This document shows, one piece after another, positions 26,652-37,870 of a stretch of DNA of 64,000 bases. The notes below the pieces were generated by a model that worked only from the letters and a program-made list of their open reading frames with translations, was not told where the DNA came from and did not search any database. Both the position numbers and the translations under genes were made by a program. Source of the DNA: Acidobacteriota bacterium. GTDB taxonomy: Bacteria; Acidobacteriota; Polarisedimenticolia; J045. Each line of letters begins with the position of its first letter. Within the stretch, counting starts at the first letter, position 1. The stretch is taken from contig JAGOJY010000007.1 of NCBI GenBank assembly GCA_017994815.1, positions 1 to 64,000 on the forward strand. The letters run 5' to 3'.

Positions 26652-28067
26652 ATGCAGATCCGAACCTCCCCGGCCGCCTCTTCAGGCGGCCGTTTCATGC
26701 CGCGATCGTTCGCTTTCCCGCTGCTCGCCGCGATCCTCGCGCTCGCGCTCGCGCTGTCGCCGGCCGAGGCGGCCGCGAAGAAGAAGCGCCGCCCCGCGCG
26801 CAAGAGCCGCCCGCCGCTGGCGCTGGTCTGGCACGTCGAGACCCTCGACGGCCAGGTCCTCGACTCGCGCCGCGGGGACCAGGCGATCAACCCGGCGTCG
26901 GTCGTCAAGACGGCGACCACGCTGTGGGCGCTCGAACGCCTCGGCCCGGAGCACCGCTTCGAAACGCGGGTCCTGGCGAGCGGCCCGCTGCAACCGTCGG
27001 GCCGGCTCGACGGCGACTTGGTGATCGACGGCGGCGGCGACCCGGACTTCCAGGTCGAGAATGCCTTCCTCGTTGCGCTGGAGTTGAACCGGCGCGGCGT
27101 CACGTCGGTGCGCGGCGCCCTCGCCGTGGACCGCGAGTTCTGGATCGGCTGGGAGGGGGGCTCGGCGCGACGCGACCCCGATCCCCTGCGTCGGGCCACG
27201 ACCATGGCGACGCGGCTGCGCCGCGCGCTCGACCCGGCCCGCTGGGACGCCGCCGCGCGCGGCGCGTGGAAGCACCTCGCGTCCGCGCGCGGTCTCGACC
27301 CGGCACGCCCGCCGAAGGTGGCGATCGCCGGCGGCGTGAAGGTCGTCGACGAACCGGCGGGCGAGTTCCTCCTCGCGCACCGCGGGCAGCGGCTGGTCGA
27401 CACGCTGCGGCGGATGAACTGTTTCTCGAACAACGACATCGAGCGCGTGGGGGCCGGGCTCGGCACCGCGGCCGACCTGCAGACGTGGCTCGCCGAGCGC
27501 TGGGGGCTGCCGCCGGGCGCGCTGCGGCTCGACACCACCTCGGGGCTCGGCACGAACCGCCTGACCCCGCGGATGGTCGTCTCGCTGCTGCGCGACCTGC
27601 ACAACGTGACCCGCCGGATGGAACTGCCGATCGAGGGGGTGCTCCCCGCGTCGGGCTGCGACCCGGGCACCGTCGCGAACATGTACCGGCGGATCTCCGC
27701 CGGGCCGCCGGCCTCGGTGGTCGGCAAGACCGGCACCCTGACCAGCACCGACGGCGGGATCTCCGTGTTCGCCGGGTTCGCGCACACGGCGCAGGGCGAC
27801 CTGATCTTCTGCGTCGCCGCGCCGCGCGCCGCCGGGCGCCTGCGCCAGGCGCGCTCGCAGGAAGAGCAGTGGGTGCTCGAGCTGGTCCAGCGCCACGGCG
27901 GCCCGGTCGCCAGCATGTGCGCCGCCCCGCTCTCGTTCTCGTGGGACGGCGCGGAGGTCAGCCCCGCTGCCGCGCCGGGACCGCTCGTCGCGCCGCCGCG
28001 GCCCGCGAGCACGCCCGAGGAGCAGGGCGCCCCCCCGGAGCCGGCGGCGATCCGCCAGGGCGGCTAG
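26652..28067 (+). CDS. dacB: D-alanyl-D-alanine carboxypeptidase/endopeptidase (PBP4 family, S13)
   Basis: 471 residues. A signal peptide (FPLLAAILALALALSPAEA) directs it to the periplasm, where it trims or opens peptidoglycan crosslinks. The S13 triad is complete: S83-V-V-K86, S259-N-N and K359-T-G. The insertion domain between the first two motifs is shorter than in E. coli PBP4. The C-terminus is a Pro/Ala-rich tail. ATG 26652 lies exactly where the upstream promoter would start the transcript. ATG 26697 gives a more typical signal peptide and is the alternative; a hairpin lies between the two. Confidence 0.9.
   Translation: MQIRTSPAASSGGRFMPRSFAFPLLAAILALALALSPAEAAAKKKRRPARKSRPPLALVWHVETLDGQVLDSRRGDQAINPASVVKTATTLWALERLGPEHRFETRVLASGPLQPSGRLDGDLVIDGGGDPDFQVENAFLVALELNRRGVTSVRGALAVDREFWIGWEGGSARRDPDPLRRATTMATRLRRALDPARWDAAARGAWKHLASARGLDPARPPKVAIAGGVKVVDEPAGEFLLAHRGQRLVDTLRRMNCFSNNDIERVGAGLGTAADLQTWLAERWGLPPGALRLDTTSGLGTNRLTPRMVVSLLRDLHNVTRRMELPIEGVLPASGCDPGTVANMYRRISAGPPASVVGKTGTLTSTDGGISVFAGFAHTAQGDLIFCVAAPRAAGRLRQARSQEEQWVLELVQRHGGPVASMCAAPLSFSWDGAEVSPAAAPGPLVAPPRPASTPEEQGAPPEPAAIRQGG
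26671..26692 (+). terminator. hairpin between the two candidate dacB starts
   Basis: CGGCCGCC (26671-26678) pairs with GGCGGCCG (26685-26692) around TCTTCA and is followed by TTTC. It could terminate hfq transcripts, or regulate dacB if translation starts at 26697. Confidence 0.4.
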
Positions 28068-28178
28068 CTTCGGCACCCGGTCTCGAGGCGAAAACCGACG
28101 ACAGGTTCGGGCGCGCGCGTTGCGCGCGGCGGCACGGGCGTTACGTTTTGCCGGGGAAGAGAAAGGCCCCGGTGAGCC

Positions 28179-28589
28179 ATGAACACCCTGACGCAGACGA
28201 GCAGCATGGTCGTCGCCCGGTTCGCGGACCACCGCCTGCTCAAGGGCTGGACCGACGACTTCCACCCCGAAAAGCGCGAGTTCCACATCCACCTCGCGCA
28301 GGACCACGACCGCGGGACGGTCGTCGCCCTGAACGACCTGAAAGGGCTGTTCTTCGTGCGCTCGCACGAGGGCGACAGGAGCCACGTCCTGCACGACGAC
28401 CTCGGCGCGGTCAGGGGCCAGGGGCGCAAGATCGAGGTCATGTTCCGCGACGGCGAGATCCTCCGCGGGCTGACGCTCGGCTACAACCCGGCGAAGCTCG
28501 GCTTCTTCGTGATCCCGGCCGACAGCCAGTCCAACAACGTCCGCGTGTTCGTCGTCAACGCGTCGATCCTGAGGGTGCAGTGGCGCTGA
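28179..28589 (+). CDS. conserved protein of unknown function
   Basis: 136 residues, no signal or membrane segment. Two similar beta-rich halves are visible: VVARFADHRLLKGWTDDF with LNDLKGLFFVRS, and IEVMFRDGEILRGLTLGY with GFFVIPAD and NVRVFVVNASI. Each half has a short strand-turn 'F-DG-hLhG' pattern reminiscent of small beta-barrel domains. Similar tandem modules occur as unnamed conserved domains in Acidobacteria-like and Deltaproteobacteria-like genomes, as far as I recall. No catalytic residues are evident. It stands alone between dacB and the sigma factor gene. Confidence 0.6.
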   Translation: MNTLTQTSSMVVARFADHRLLKGWTDDFHPEKREFHIHLAQDHDRGTVVALNDLKGLFFVRSHEGDRSHVLHDDLGAVRGQGRKIEVMFRDGEILRGLTLGYNPAKLGFFVIPADSQSNNVRVFVVNASILRVQWR

Positions 28590-28635
28590 GGTGAGCGCCG
28601 GGCGCCCCGTCCTTGCCGCGCGCCGCCGCGCGGCG

Positions 28636-28641
28636 TAGCGT
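28636..28641 (+). promoter_or_regulatory. putative -10 box (TAGCGT) for leaderless ECF sigma gene
   Basis: TAGCGT ends 7 nt before the GTG at 28649, supporting that start over the TTG at 28613. Confidence 0.35.
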
Positions 28642-28648
28642 GGCGCGC

Positions 28649-29215
28649 GTGAGCGAAGCCTCGATCGCCACGCTCGTCGCCGGCGCGCGGGCCGGCGACG
28701 GCCGCGCCGCCGACGCGCTGTTCGCCGCGCTGTACGCGGAGCTGCACCGCCTCGCGCGCTCGCAGCTGGCGCGGAATTCCGGCGCGCTGACGATCGGCAC
28801 GACGAGCCTCCTGCACGAGGCGTACATCGACCTCGCCGGGCGCGAGAAAGCCTCGTTCCCCGATCGCGCGCGGTTCATGGCCTACGCCTCGCGCGCCATG
28901 CGCGGGCTGATCATCGATTACGCGCGCAGCCGAAAGGCGCTGAAAAGGGGCGGGCAGTTCGAGATCACGGCGATCGAGTCCGACGTGGTCGACCGCGCGA
29001 CGGACGACCGGGAACTGGCCCGGATCGGCGAGGCGCTCGACGAGCTGGCCAAGGTCGAGCCCGAGCTCGTGCAGGTCGTCGACCTGAAGTACTTCTGCGG
29101 TTTCTCCTTCGGCGAGATCGCGGCCATCAGCGGGCAGTCGGAGCGCACCGTCCAGCGCCGCTGGGAGAAGGCCCGGCTCTGGCTGCACCACGCGCTCGGC
29201 CAGTCGTTGGGTTGA
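28649..29215 (+). CDS. ECF-type RNA polymerase sigma factor
   Basis: 188 residues. Region 2 includes TTSLLHEAYIDLAG and RARFMAYASRAMRGLIIDYAR; region 4 is SFGEIAAISGQSERTVQRRWEKARLWL, a helix-turn-helix for the -35 element (given here in its key parts). The pattern LLHEAYIDL and RR.W..AR.WL is that of the ECF group that sits next to Ser/Thr kinases, and such a kinase follows 80 bp downstream. No anti-sigma gene is present, so the kinase may control the factor. GTG 28649 is preferred because the family begins close to there and a -10-like box lies just ahead. Confidence 0.88.
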   Translation: MSEASIATLVAGARAGDGRAADALFAALYAELHRLARSQLARNSGALTIGTTSLLHEAYIDLAGREKASFPDRARFMAYASRAMRGLIIDYARSRKALKRGGQFEITAIESDVVDRATDDRELARIGEALDELAKVEPELVQVVDLKYFCGFSFGEIAAISGQSERTVQRRWEKARLWLHHALGQSLG

Positions 29216-29294
29216 GCCGGGCGGTGGCGCGTTGTAGTTTCTCGCGCCGGTCGCCGCCCGACCCGCCGCGACGGAAAGTGCCCGTGGACCTGAC

Positions 29295-31991
<2,697 letters not shown>

Positions 31992-32003
<12 letters not shown>

Positions 32004-32693
32004 ACTCCGCAGGATCTCCCGCGCGCGCGCCAGCACGGCGTCGAACATCGCCGCGGTCAGCCGGCCGGTCTGCGTGTTCTGGCGACTCGGGTGGTACACG
32101 CCCAGCAGCGTGGCCCCGCCCGCGAGCGGGACCTCGGCGCCGTGGCCGAAGCGGGGCCGCGGCGTCCCCGGCGCGCGGCCGATCGCCGGCAAGGCCCGCA
32201 GCAGCGCGTCCCAGCCGATCGCGCCGAGCGCGAGGTACGCGCGCGCGCCGCGCAACAGCCCGAGCTCCTCGACCAGGAACGGCCGGCACGCGGCGAGCTC
32301 GGCGGGCGAAGGCCGGTTGTCCGGGGGCGCGCAGCGGCACGCCGCGGTGATGTAGCACTCGGCGAGCCGCAGCCCGTCGGCCGCGTCGCGCGCGGCGGCG
32401 GAAGTCGCGAAGCCGTGGGCGTGCAGTCGCGCGAACAGGAAATCCCCGGAGCTGTCGCCGGTGAACATCCGGCCGGTGCGATTCGCCCCGTGCGCCGCGG
32501 GGGCCAGGCCGACGAGCACCAGCCGCGCCGCGACGTCGCCGAACCCTGGCACCGGACGACCCCAGTACTCGTCGTCGCGAAACGCGCGCCGCTTCTCGCG
32601 TGCCACGCGCTCGCGCCAGGCGACGAGGCGCGGGCAGGCGCGGCACGCGACGATGCGCCCGGTCAGCGCCTGCCAGCGCCGGTCGGAGCGCAT
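31992..32693 (-). CDS. uracil-DNA glycosylase, family 5 (UdgB-like)
   Basis: 233 residues. It removes uracil, and in this family other deaminated bases, from DNA. Cysteines for the [4Fe-4S] cluster are in CRACPRL and CRCAPP with a further Cys in AACRPF. The water-activating motif GLAPAAHGANRTGR is that of family 5, in which the Asp or Asn of families 1 and 4 is replaced by Ala. The pocket motif is VYHPSRQNTQTG. The ATG overlaps the ldh stop (TGATG). The enzyme complements dut in keeping DNA uracil-free. Confidence 0.9.
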
Positions 32694-33649
32694 CACAGCC
32701 CCGCCGCGTGCGCCGTCTCCCGCAGCACGTCCGCGGAGCGGCGCAGCGCCGCGGCCTCCGGCTCGTCCATCGCCGGGACGAGCAGGTGGCCGACCCCGCC
32801 GGCGTCCAGCACCGCGGGCAGGCTCAGGCAGACGTCGGCCAGCCCCAGCTCGCCCTGGAGCAGGGACGAAACCGTCAGCACGGTCCGCTGCGAGCGCAGG
32901 ATCGCCTCGACGACCTGGCGCACGCCCAGCCCGATCGCGTAGTACGTCGCGCGCTTGCGCTCGATGATCTCGTACGCCGCGCGCCGCACCTCGGCCGCGA
33001 GTTGCGCGCGCTCGGCGGCGCCGCAGTCGGTGCCGCGCTGCCGGCAGAACTCGTCGAGCGGCATGCCGGCGACCATCGCCCGGCTCCACAGCACGACCTC
33101 GCTGTCGCCGTGCTCGCCGACCACGTACACGTGGACGCTGCGCGGGTCGATCGCCAGCCGTTGGCCGACCAGGGACCGCAGCCGCGCGGTGTCGAGCACC
33201 GTCCCCGAGCCGATGACCCGCGCCGCGGGGAAACCGGAGAGCCTGAGCGCCGCGTACGTCAGGACGTCGACCGGGTTGCTCACGACCAAGAGCACGGAGT
33301 CCGGCGCCGCGCGGGCGAGCGGCGGGACGATCGAGCGGAAGACCTCGGCGTTGGCCCGCAGGAGGTCCAGGCGGTCCTGGCCCGGCCGCTGCGCCGCCCC
33401 GGCGGCGAGGACCACCAGCCGTGCCCCGGCGCAGTCCTCCAGCGTGCCGGCACGGACCGTGACCGGCCGCGCGAACGGCGCGCCGTGCGCGAGGTCCATC
33501 GCCTCGCCCTCGGCGCGGCGGCGGTCGGCGTCCACGAGGACGATCTCGGAGGCCAGGCCGCCGATCATCAGCGCGTAGGCGGCCGTCGCGCCGACCAGCC
33601 CGGCGCCCACGACCGCGATCTTCACCCCCGTGGCGGTTTCCTGCGGCAT
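32693..33649 (-). CDS. ldh: L-lactate dehydrogenase
   Basis: 318 residues. It interconverts pyruvate and L-lactate with NAD. The Rossmann start is VAVVGAGLVGATAAY-like (IAVVGAGLVGATAAY). The mobile loop AAQRPGQDRLDL has Gln at the specificity position where malate dehydrogenases have Arg, and retains the catalytic Arg. The active-site His is in GEHGDSEVVLWS. It is coupled to udgB. The ATG lies in a perfect 12-bp palindrome CATCCCGGGATG (33647-33658). Confidence 0.92.
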   Translation of the reverse strand: MPQETATGVKIAVVGAGLVGATAAYALMIGGLASEIVLVDADRRRAEGEAMDLAHGAPFARPVTVRAGTLEDCAGARLVVLAAGAAQRPGQDRLDLLRANAEVFRSIVPPLARAAPDSVLLVVSNPVDVLTYAALRLSGFPAARVIGSGTVLDTARLRSLVGQRLAIDPRSVHVYVVGEHGDSEVVLWSRAMVAGMPLDEFCRQRGTDCGAAERAQLAAEVRRAAYEIIERKRATYYAIGLGVRQVVEAILRSQRTVLTVSSLLQGELGLADVCLSLPAVLDAGGVGHLLVPAMDEPEAAALRRSADVLRETAHAAGL

Positions 33650-33710
33650 CCCGGGATGATGCCATCCCCGGCGGCGGCCGGCCCGGGCGGACGCGCCGGC
33701 GCTTTGACCG

Positions 33711-33716
33711 GATAAT
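33711..33716 (+). promoter_or_regulatory. putative -10 box (GATAAT) of the SLC13 transporter gene
   Basis: GATAAT lies 41 nt before the ATG at 33758. The reverse strand of the same AT-rich spot offers a TTATCC-like box for ldh, so this may be a shared divergent promoter. Confidence 0.35.
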
Positions 33717-33757
33717 GTCCCGGCCCAGGATCGCCGCGCCACGCTCGCCGGGATGCC

Positions 33758-35527
33758 ATGACGCTTTCGATCGCGCTGCTCCTCGGGATCGTGGTCGTCG
33801 CGCTGATCCTGTTCTCGATCGACCGCATCCCGGCCGACGCCGTGGCGCTGGGCGTCCTGCTCGCGCTGGTGCTGACGCGGCTCCTGCCGGCCCGCGAAGC
33901 TTTCGCCGGTTTCGGCAGCGACACCGTCCTGATGCTCTTCGGCCTGCTGGTGCTGACGGCGGCGCTCACGCGCACGGGCGTGGTCGACCTCGTCGGGCGG
34001 ACGATCACGCGGCACGCCGGGCCTCGTCCCGCGATGCTCGTGCTGGCCTTGATGGCGACCGCGGGCCTGTTGAGTTCGTTCGTCAGCAACACCGCCGCCG
34101 TCGCGTTCTTCGTGCCGGTCGCGCTCGGCCTCGCCGAACGCGGGGCCGTCAGCCCGTCGCGGCTGCTGATGCCGCTCGCCTTCGCCTCGATCCTCGCCAG
34201 CTCGGTGACGCTGGTCGCGACCTCGACCAACCTCGTGGTCAGCGAGCTCCTGGCGCAGCACGGCATGGAGCCGATGGGGCTGTTCGAGCTGACCCCAGTC
34301 GGCGTGCCGATCCTCGTCGTCGGCATCGCCTACCTGTTCCTCTTGGGCCGCAAGCTGATCCCGGAGCGGGCCCCGGGGGCCGGCGAGAGCATCGTCGGCC
34401 GGCCCTCGTTCATGAGCGAGCTGGTGATCGGCGAGGGCTCGCCCTGGATCGGCTCGACGTTGGCCGAGTCGGCGCTCGGGCGCGACCTCGACCTGACCGT
34501 GATCGCGATCCGGCGCGGCACGCGGCGCATGCTCGCGCCCTCGGCCGACACGCGGCTGCGGTCGGGGGACATCCTCGTCGTCGAAGGGGTCCGCGAGGAG
34601 ATCCTGAGAATCAAGCAGACGGCCGGGATCGACATCAAGCCCGACGTCGAGCTGCCCGGGCCGGAGCTGGAGTCCGAGGACATCCGCCTGGCCGAAGCGG
34701 TGCTGCTGCCGCGCTCGCCGCTCGTCGGGCGGACCCTCAAGGGAACGAATTTCCGCGAGCGGTTCGGCGTGCAGGTGCTGGCGATCCACCGCCACGACGA
34801 GACGATCCGGCGCAAGCTGAGCGAGGTGGTGCTGCGCGTCGCCGACGGGCTCCTGCTGCAGGGCCGCCGCGCCGACATCACGGCGCTGCGGGACCGCGGG
34901 ATCGTCCGCGTGCTGACCGCGATCGAGGAGACGATGCACCGGCGCAAGGCGCCGCTCGCGATCGGGATCTTCGTCGGCGCCCTCGCGCTCGCCGCGCTGG
35001 AAATCGTCAGCCTGCCGGTCGCGGTGCTGCTCGGCGCGTTGTTCGTGTTCGCGACGCGCTGCGTCGCTCCCGACGAGGCCTACCGCGAGATCGAATGGCG
35101 CGTGATCGTGCTCATCGGCTCGATGCTGGCGCTCGGCGCCGCCATGCAGAGCACCGGGGCCGCGAAGTACCTGGCCGGGCAAATCGTCGCGCTGGGCGGC
35201 CCGGCGAACCCGCTGTGGCTCCTGGCCGGCTTTTTCGTGCTCACGGTCCTGCTCACACAGCCAATGTCGAACCAGGCGGCGGCGATCGTCGTCGTCCCGA
35301 TCGCGATCCAGACCGCCGCGAGCCTCGGGCTGAATCCGCGGACATTCGCGATGATGATCGCCGTGGCCGCGAGCTGCTCCTACCTCACGCCGCTCGAACC
35401 GGCCTGCATCCTCGTCTACGGTCCGGGGCACTACCGCTTCCGCGACTTCCTCAAGGTGGGCGGCCTGTTGACGGCGATCGTGTTCCTGATCGCGCTGCTC
35501 CTCGTCCCGCGCATCTGGCCACTGTAG
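33758..35527 (+). CDS. SLC13/DASS family anion transporter with two RCK_C (TrkA-C) domains
   Basis: 589 residues. Two membrane halves (about 1-205 and 400-589, some 11-12 helices) contain the paired substrate loops LLSSFVSNTAAV and LLTQPMSNQAAAIV, each with the SNT/SNQ signature of the family. Between them sit two TrkA-C domains (GRDLDLTVIAIRRG with LRSGDILVVEG; LVGRTLKGTNFRERFGVQVLAIHR, cited in parts), which usually bind nucleotides or regulate gating. Likely substrates are sulfate or dicarboxylates with sodium. ATG 33758 is chosen; another ATG lies 5 nt upstream out of frame. Confidence 0.88.
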   Translation: MTLSIALLLGIVVVALILFSIDRIPADAVALGVLLALVLTRLLPAREAFAGFGSDTVLMLFGLLVLTAALTRTGVVDLVGRTITRHAGPRPAMLVLALMATAGLLSSFVSNTAAVAFFVPVALGLAERGAVSPSRLLMPLAFASILASSVTLVATSTNLVVSELLAQHGMEPMGLFELTPVGVPILVVGIAYLFLLGRKLIPERAPGAGESIVGRPSFMSELVIGEGSPWIGSTLAESALGRDLDLTVIAIRRGTRRMLAPSADTRLRSGDILVVEGVREEILRIKQTAGIDIKPDVELPGPELESEDIRLAEAVLLPRSPLVGRTLKGTNFRERFGVQVLAIHRHDETIRRKLSEVVLRVADGLLLQGRRADITALRDRGIVRVLTAIEETMHRRKAPLAIGIFVGALALAALEIVSLPVAVLLGALFVFATRCVAPDEAYREIEWRVIVLIGSMLALGAAMQSTGAAKYLAGQIVALGGPANPLWLLAGFFVLTVLLTQPMSNQAAAIVVVPIAIQTAASLGLNPRTFAMMIAVAASCSYLTPLEPACILVYGPGHYRFRDFLKVGGLLTAIVFLIALLLVPRIWPL

Positions 35528-35552
35528 ACGCGGTCGGAGCCGGCCGTCGCCG

Positions 35553-37031
35553 CTAGCGGCGGAAGATGCCGGTGCGGTTGGGGGAGGCGCCGCCGGGGTC
35601 CGTCGTCAGCTCGCGGATGCGCGCCTGCAGGCGCTCGATCTTGGCCTCGTACTCCGCGCGCTGGGCTTCGATCGCGCGCGCGATGCGGTCGCGCTCTTCC
35701 TCGAGCTGGCGCACGTGCTGGTCGTAGCTGGCGTGGTTGTCGGCGAGCGACTGCAGCTCCGACTCGAGCTGCTGGATCCGCGTTTCGCGCTCGTGCAGCT
35801 CCTGTTTCTGGCGCTCCTGCGAGTCCTCGTACAGCTTCTCCATCTCCAGCAGCTTGTGGATCCGCGAGTAATCGGCGTCGGAGGGCATGAACGCCTCGTC
35901 GCCCGGCGCGTCGCTCGCGCCCGGCTTGAAGAAGAACTTGCGCAGCATCAGGTCCAGCTCGCCGGGGTTCGACGAGGCCTGCAGCGCGGTGGCCTTCGTG
36001 ATCGTCCCGTTGATCACCAGCGCCGCGAGCGACTGGTTCATCGACTGCATGCGGTGGTACGAGACCGAGTGCTCGATTTCTTCCAAGAGCTCGCCGGTCG
36101 AGCCCTCCTTGATCAGCTTCGACATGCGCGGCGAGTCGCGCAGGATCTCGACCGCGGCGACCAGCCCCTTGCCGTCGGCGCGCTCGACCAGCTGCAGGCT
36201 GACCACGGCTTTCAGCACCTCGGAGAGCTGCTGGCGCACCTGGCGGTGCTGCTCGGCCGGGAACATGTCGATGATGCGGTCGATCGTCTGCGCGGCGGAA
36301 TTGGTGTGGAGCGTGGTCAGGACCAGGTGCCCGGTCTCGGCCGCGGTCAGCGTGGTCGACATCGTCTCGAGATCGCGGTTCTCGCCGACCATGATCACGT
36401 CCGGGTCCTGCCGCAGCGCGTTGCGCAGGGCGGCGGGGAAGGTCGGCGTGTCGGAGCCGATCTCGCGCTGGGTCACGGCGGCGAGACCGTCGGTGAGCAG
36501 GAACTCGATCGGGTCCTCGACGGTGACGATGTGCACGAGCCGGCGCTCGATGATCTCGGTCAGGAGCGCGGCGAGCGTGGAGGACTTCCCGGAGCCGGTC
36601 GGGCCGGTGAGCATGACCAGCCCCTGCCGCAGGTCGGCGCACTCCTTCAGCACGTCGGGCAGGTTCCAGTCGTCGAGCGAGGGGAAGACGAACGGGACGC
36701 GGCGGAACACCGCCGCCAGCGTGCCGCGCTGGAAGAACACCGTGCCGCGGAAGCGCGAGACGCCGGGGACGGAGTAACCGAACTCGCAGCAGAGTTTCTC
36801 GTCCAGCATCTCCCGCTGGCGCGCGTTGAGGATGCCGCGCAGGAGCGCGTCCAAGTCGTCCGGGCGGACCGGAGCCCCCTTGAGCGGGATCAGCTTGCCC
36901 TTCAGGCGCAAGAGCGGCGGACGCATCGGCTTGAGGTGCAGGTCCGAGGCCTCCTGCTGCACCATGAACCGCAGCAGGTCGTCCAGGCGGTACTGCGACG
37001 TCCCGGTCTCGGCTGCCCTGGCCGTTTCCAC
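35553..37031 (-). CDS. PilT/PilU-like retraction ATPase with C-terminal coiled coil
   Basis: 492 residues, about 120 longer than usual PilT. The N-terminal domain (LLRFMVQQEASDLHLK) and the ATPase core with Walker A GPTGSGKSST, the Asp box IVTVEDPIEF, Walker B-like VGENRDLET and the His box LTTLHTNSA are all present. The usual GEMRD reads GENRD. SKLIKEGSTGEL corresponds to the AIRNLIREGK motif needed for retraction. Residues about 380-480 form a long charged coiled coil (LEMEKLYEDSQERQKQEL). The GTG start fits the family N-terminus. It powers type IV pilus retraction; no other pil gene is adjacent. Confidence 0.88.
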   Translation of the reverse strand: METARAAETGTSQYRLDDLLRFMVQQEASDLHLKPMRPPLLRLKGKLIPLKGAPVRPDDLDALLRGILNARQREMLDEKLCCEFGYSVPGVSRFRGTVFFQRGTLAAVFRRVPFVFPSLDDWNLPDVLKECADLRQGLVMLTGPTGSGKSSTLAALLTEIIERRLVHIVTVEDPIEFLLTDGLAAVTQREIGSDTPTFPAALRNALRQDPDVIMVGENRDLETMSTTLTAAETGHLVLTTLHTNSAAQTIDRIIDMFPAEQHRQVRQQLSEVLKAVVSLQLVERADGKGLVAAVEILRDSPRMSKLIKEGSTGELLEEIEHSVSYHRMQSMNQSLAALVINGTITKATALQASSNPGELDLMLRKFFFKPGASDAPGDEAFMPSDADYSRIHKLLEMEKLYEDSQERQKQELHERETRIQQLESELQSLADNHASYDQHVRQLEEERDRIARAIEAQRAEYEAKIERLQARIRELTTDPGGASPNRTGIFRR

Positions 37032-37202
37032 TCGCGTCTACCCCGCGCGGTGCGGGCGGGCCGCACCACCCCCGCGGAAAACATAGGTTGGCGGATCGGG
37101 GGGAGCCATCGGCGCGCCGCGGGCGGGGACGGGCAGGGGCGGGCCGGCGCGGGCCAGGGCGGCCGGCGCGGCGCGGCAGCCCGAAACGCCGCGGGTCCAA
37201 GG

Positions 37203-37208
37203 TATGCT
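37203..37208 (+). promoter_or_regulatory. putative -10 box (TATGCT) of the phosphatidyltransferase gene
   Basis: TATGCT ends 9 nt before the ATG at 37218, giving at most a 3-nt leader. No ribosome site is seen. Confidence 0.4.
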
Positions 37209-37217
37209 CTCGGCACG

Positions 37218-37820
37218 ATGGGCGCGTTGGACCCCGTGCTGCGCCAGCTCACGCTCGCCAACCAGCTGACGCTGCTGCGGCTGGCGGCCGTGCCGCTGCT
37301 GGCCCTCGCGCTGCTCGAGGGCTCGGTCGCGGTCGCGCTCGCGATCTACGTCGGGGCGGCGCTGACCGACCTCCTGGACGGCATCGCGGCGCGCCGCGTC
37401 GGCAAGCCGACCGCGCTCGGCGCCTTCCTCGACCCCGCCGCCGACAAGCTGATGATGGTGACGGTGTTCGTCACGCTCGCGCTACCCGACAACCCCCGCG
37501 CGTTCCCGGCGTTCGAGCTGTGGCACCACGTCCCGCCGTGGCTGACGCTGTTGGTCGTCGCGCGCGACGTGCTGATCGTGCTCGTCGCGGCCGGCTTCTA
37601 CTTCGCCTACGGGGTCTCGCGCTTCCCGCCCAGCCGGATCAGCAAGTGGAACACCGCGCTGGAGATGGTCACCGGCGGGCTGTTCCTGCTGGCGAACGTC
37701 TGGTCCGCCGTCCCGGCGGGGCTGCTGCATGTCGCGGCGATCGGCACCGCGGCGATAATCGTCGCCTCGGGTGTCGCCTACCTCCTGCGCACCCGGCGCT
37801 GGCTGCGCCAGTCGCCCTGA
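37218..37820 (+). CDS. CDP-alcohol phosphatidyltransferase (PgsA-like)
   Basis: 200 residues with about six membrane helices. The family signature DG-x2-AR-x8-G-x3-D-x3-D is present: TDLLDGIAARRVGKPTALG followed by AFLDPAADK. It transfers a phosphatidyl group from CDP-diacylglycerol to an alcohol, most likely glycerol-3-phosphate as in PgsA. The start ANQLTLLRL is typical of PgsA. Cardiolipin or phosphatidylinositol-phosphate synthesis is the alternative. mutS2 follows after 50 bp. Confidence 0.88.
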   Translation: MGALDPVLRQLTLANQLTLLRLAAVPLLALALLEGSVAVALAIYVGAALTDLLDGIAARRVGKPTALGAFLDPAADKLMMVTVFVTLALPDNPRAFPAFELWHHVPPWLTLLVVARDVLIVLVAAGFYFAYGVSRFPPSRISKWNTALEMVTGGLFLLANVWSAVPAGLLHVAAIGTAAIIVASGVAYLLRTRRWLRQSP

Positions 37821-37870
37821 CCCGGATCCTGCGCGGGCGGGCCGGCCCGGCGCGCGGCGGGAAAGGACCG

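Noticed and set aside
26652..26696. Treating the first 15 codons of dacB as certainly coding
   Set aside because: The promoter spacing favours ATG 26652, but ATG 26697 gives a cleaner signal peptide; I kept the longer form and did not claim the start as settled.
33650..33757. Rex or similar redox-repressor site between ldh and the transporter
   Set aside because: No TTGTGAA-type inverted repeat is present; only the CATCCCGGGATG palindrome is seen.
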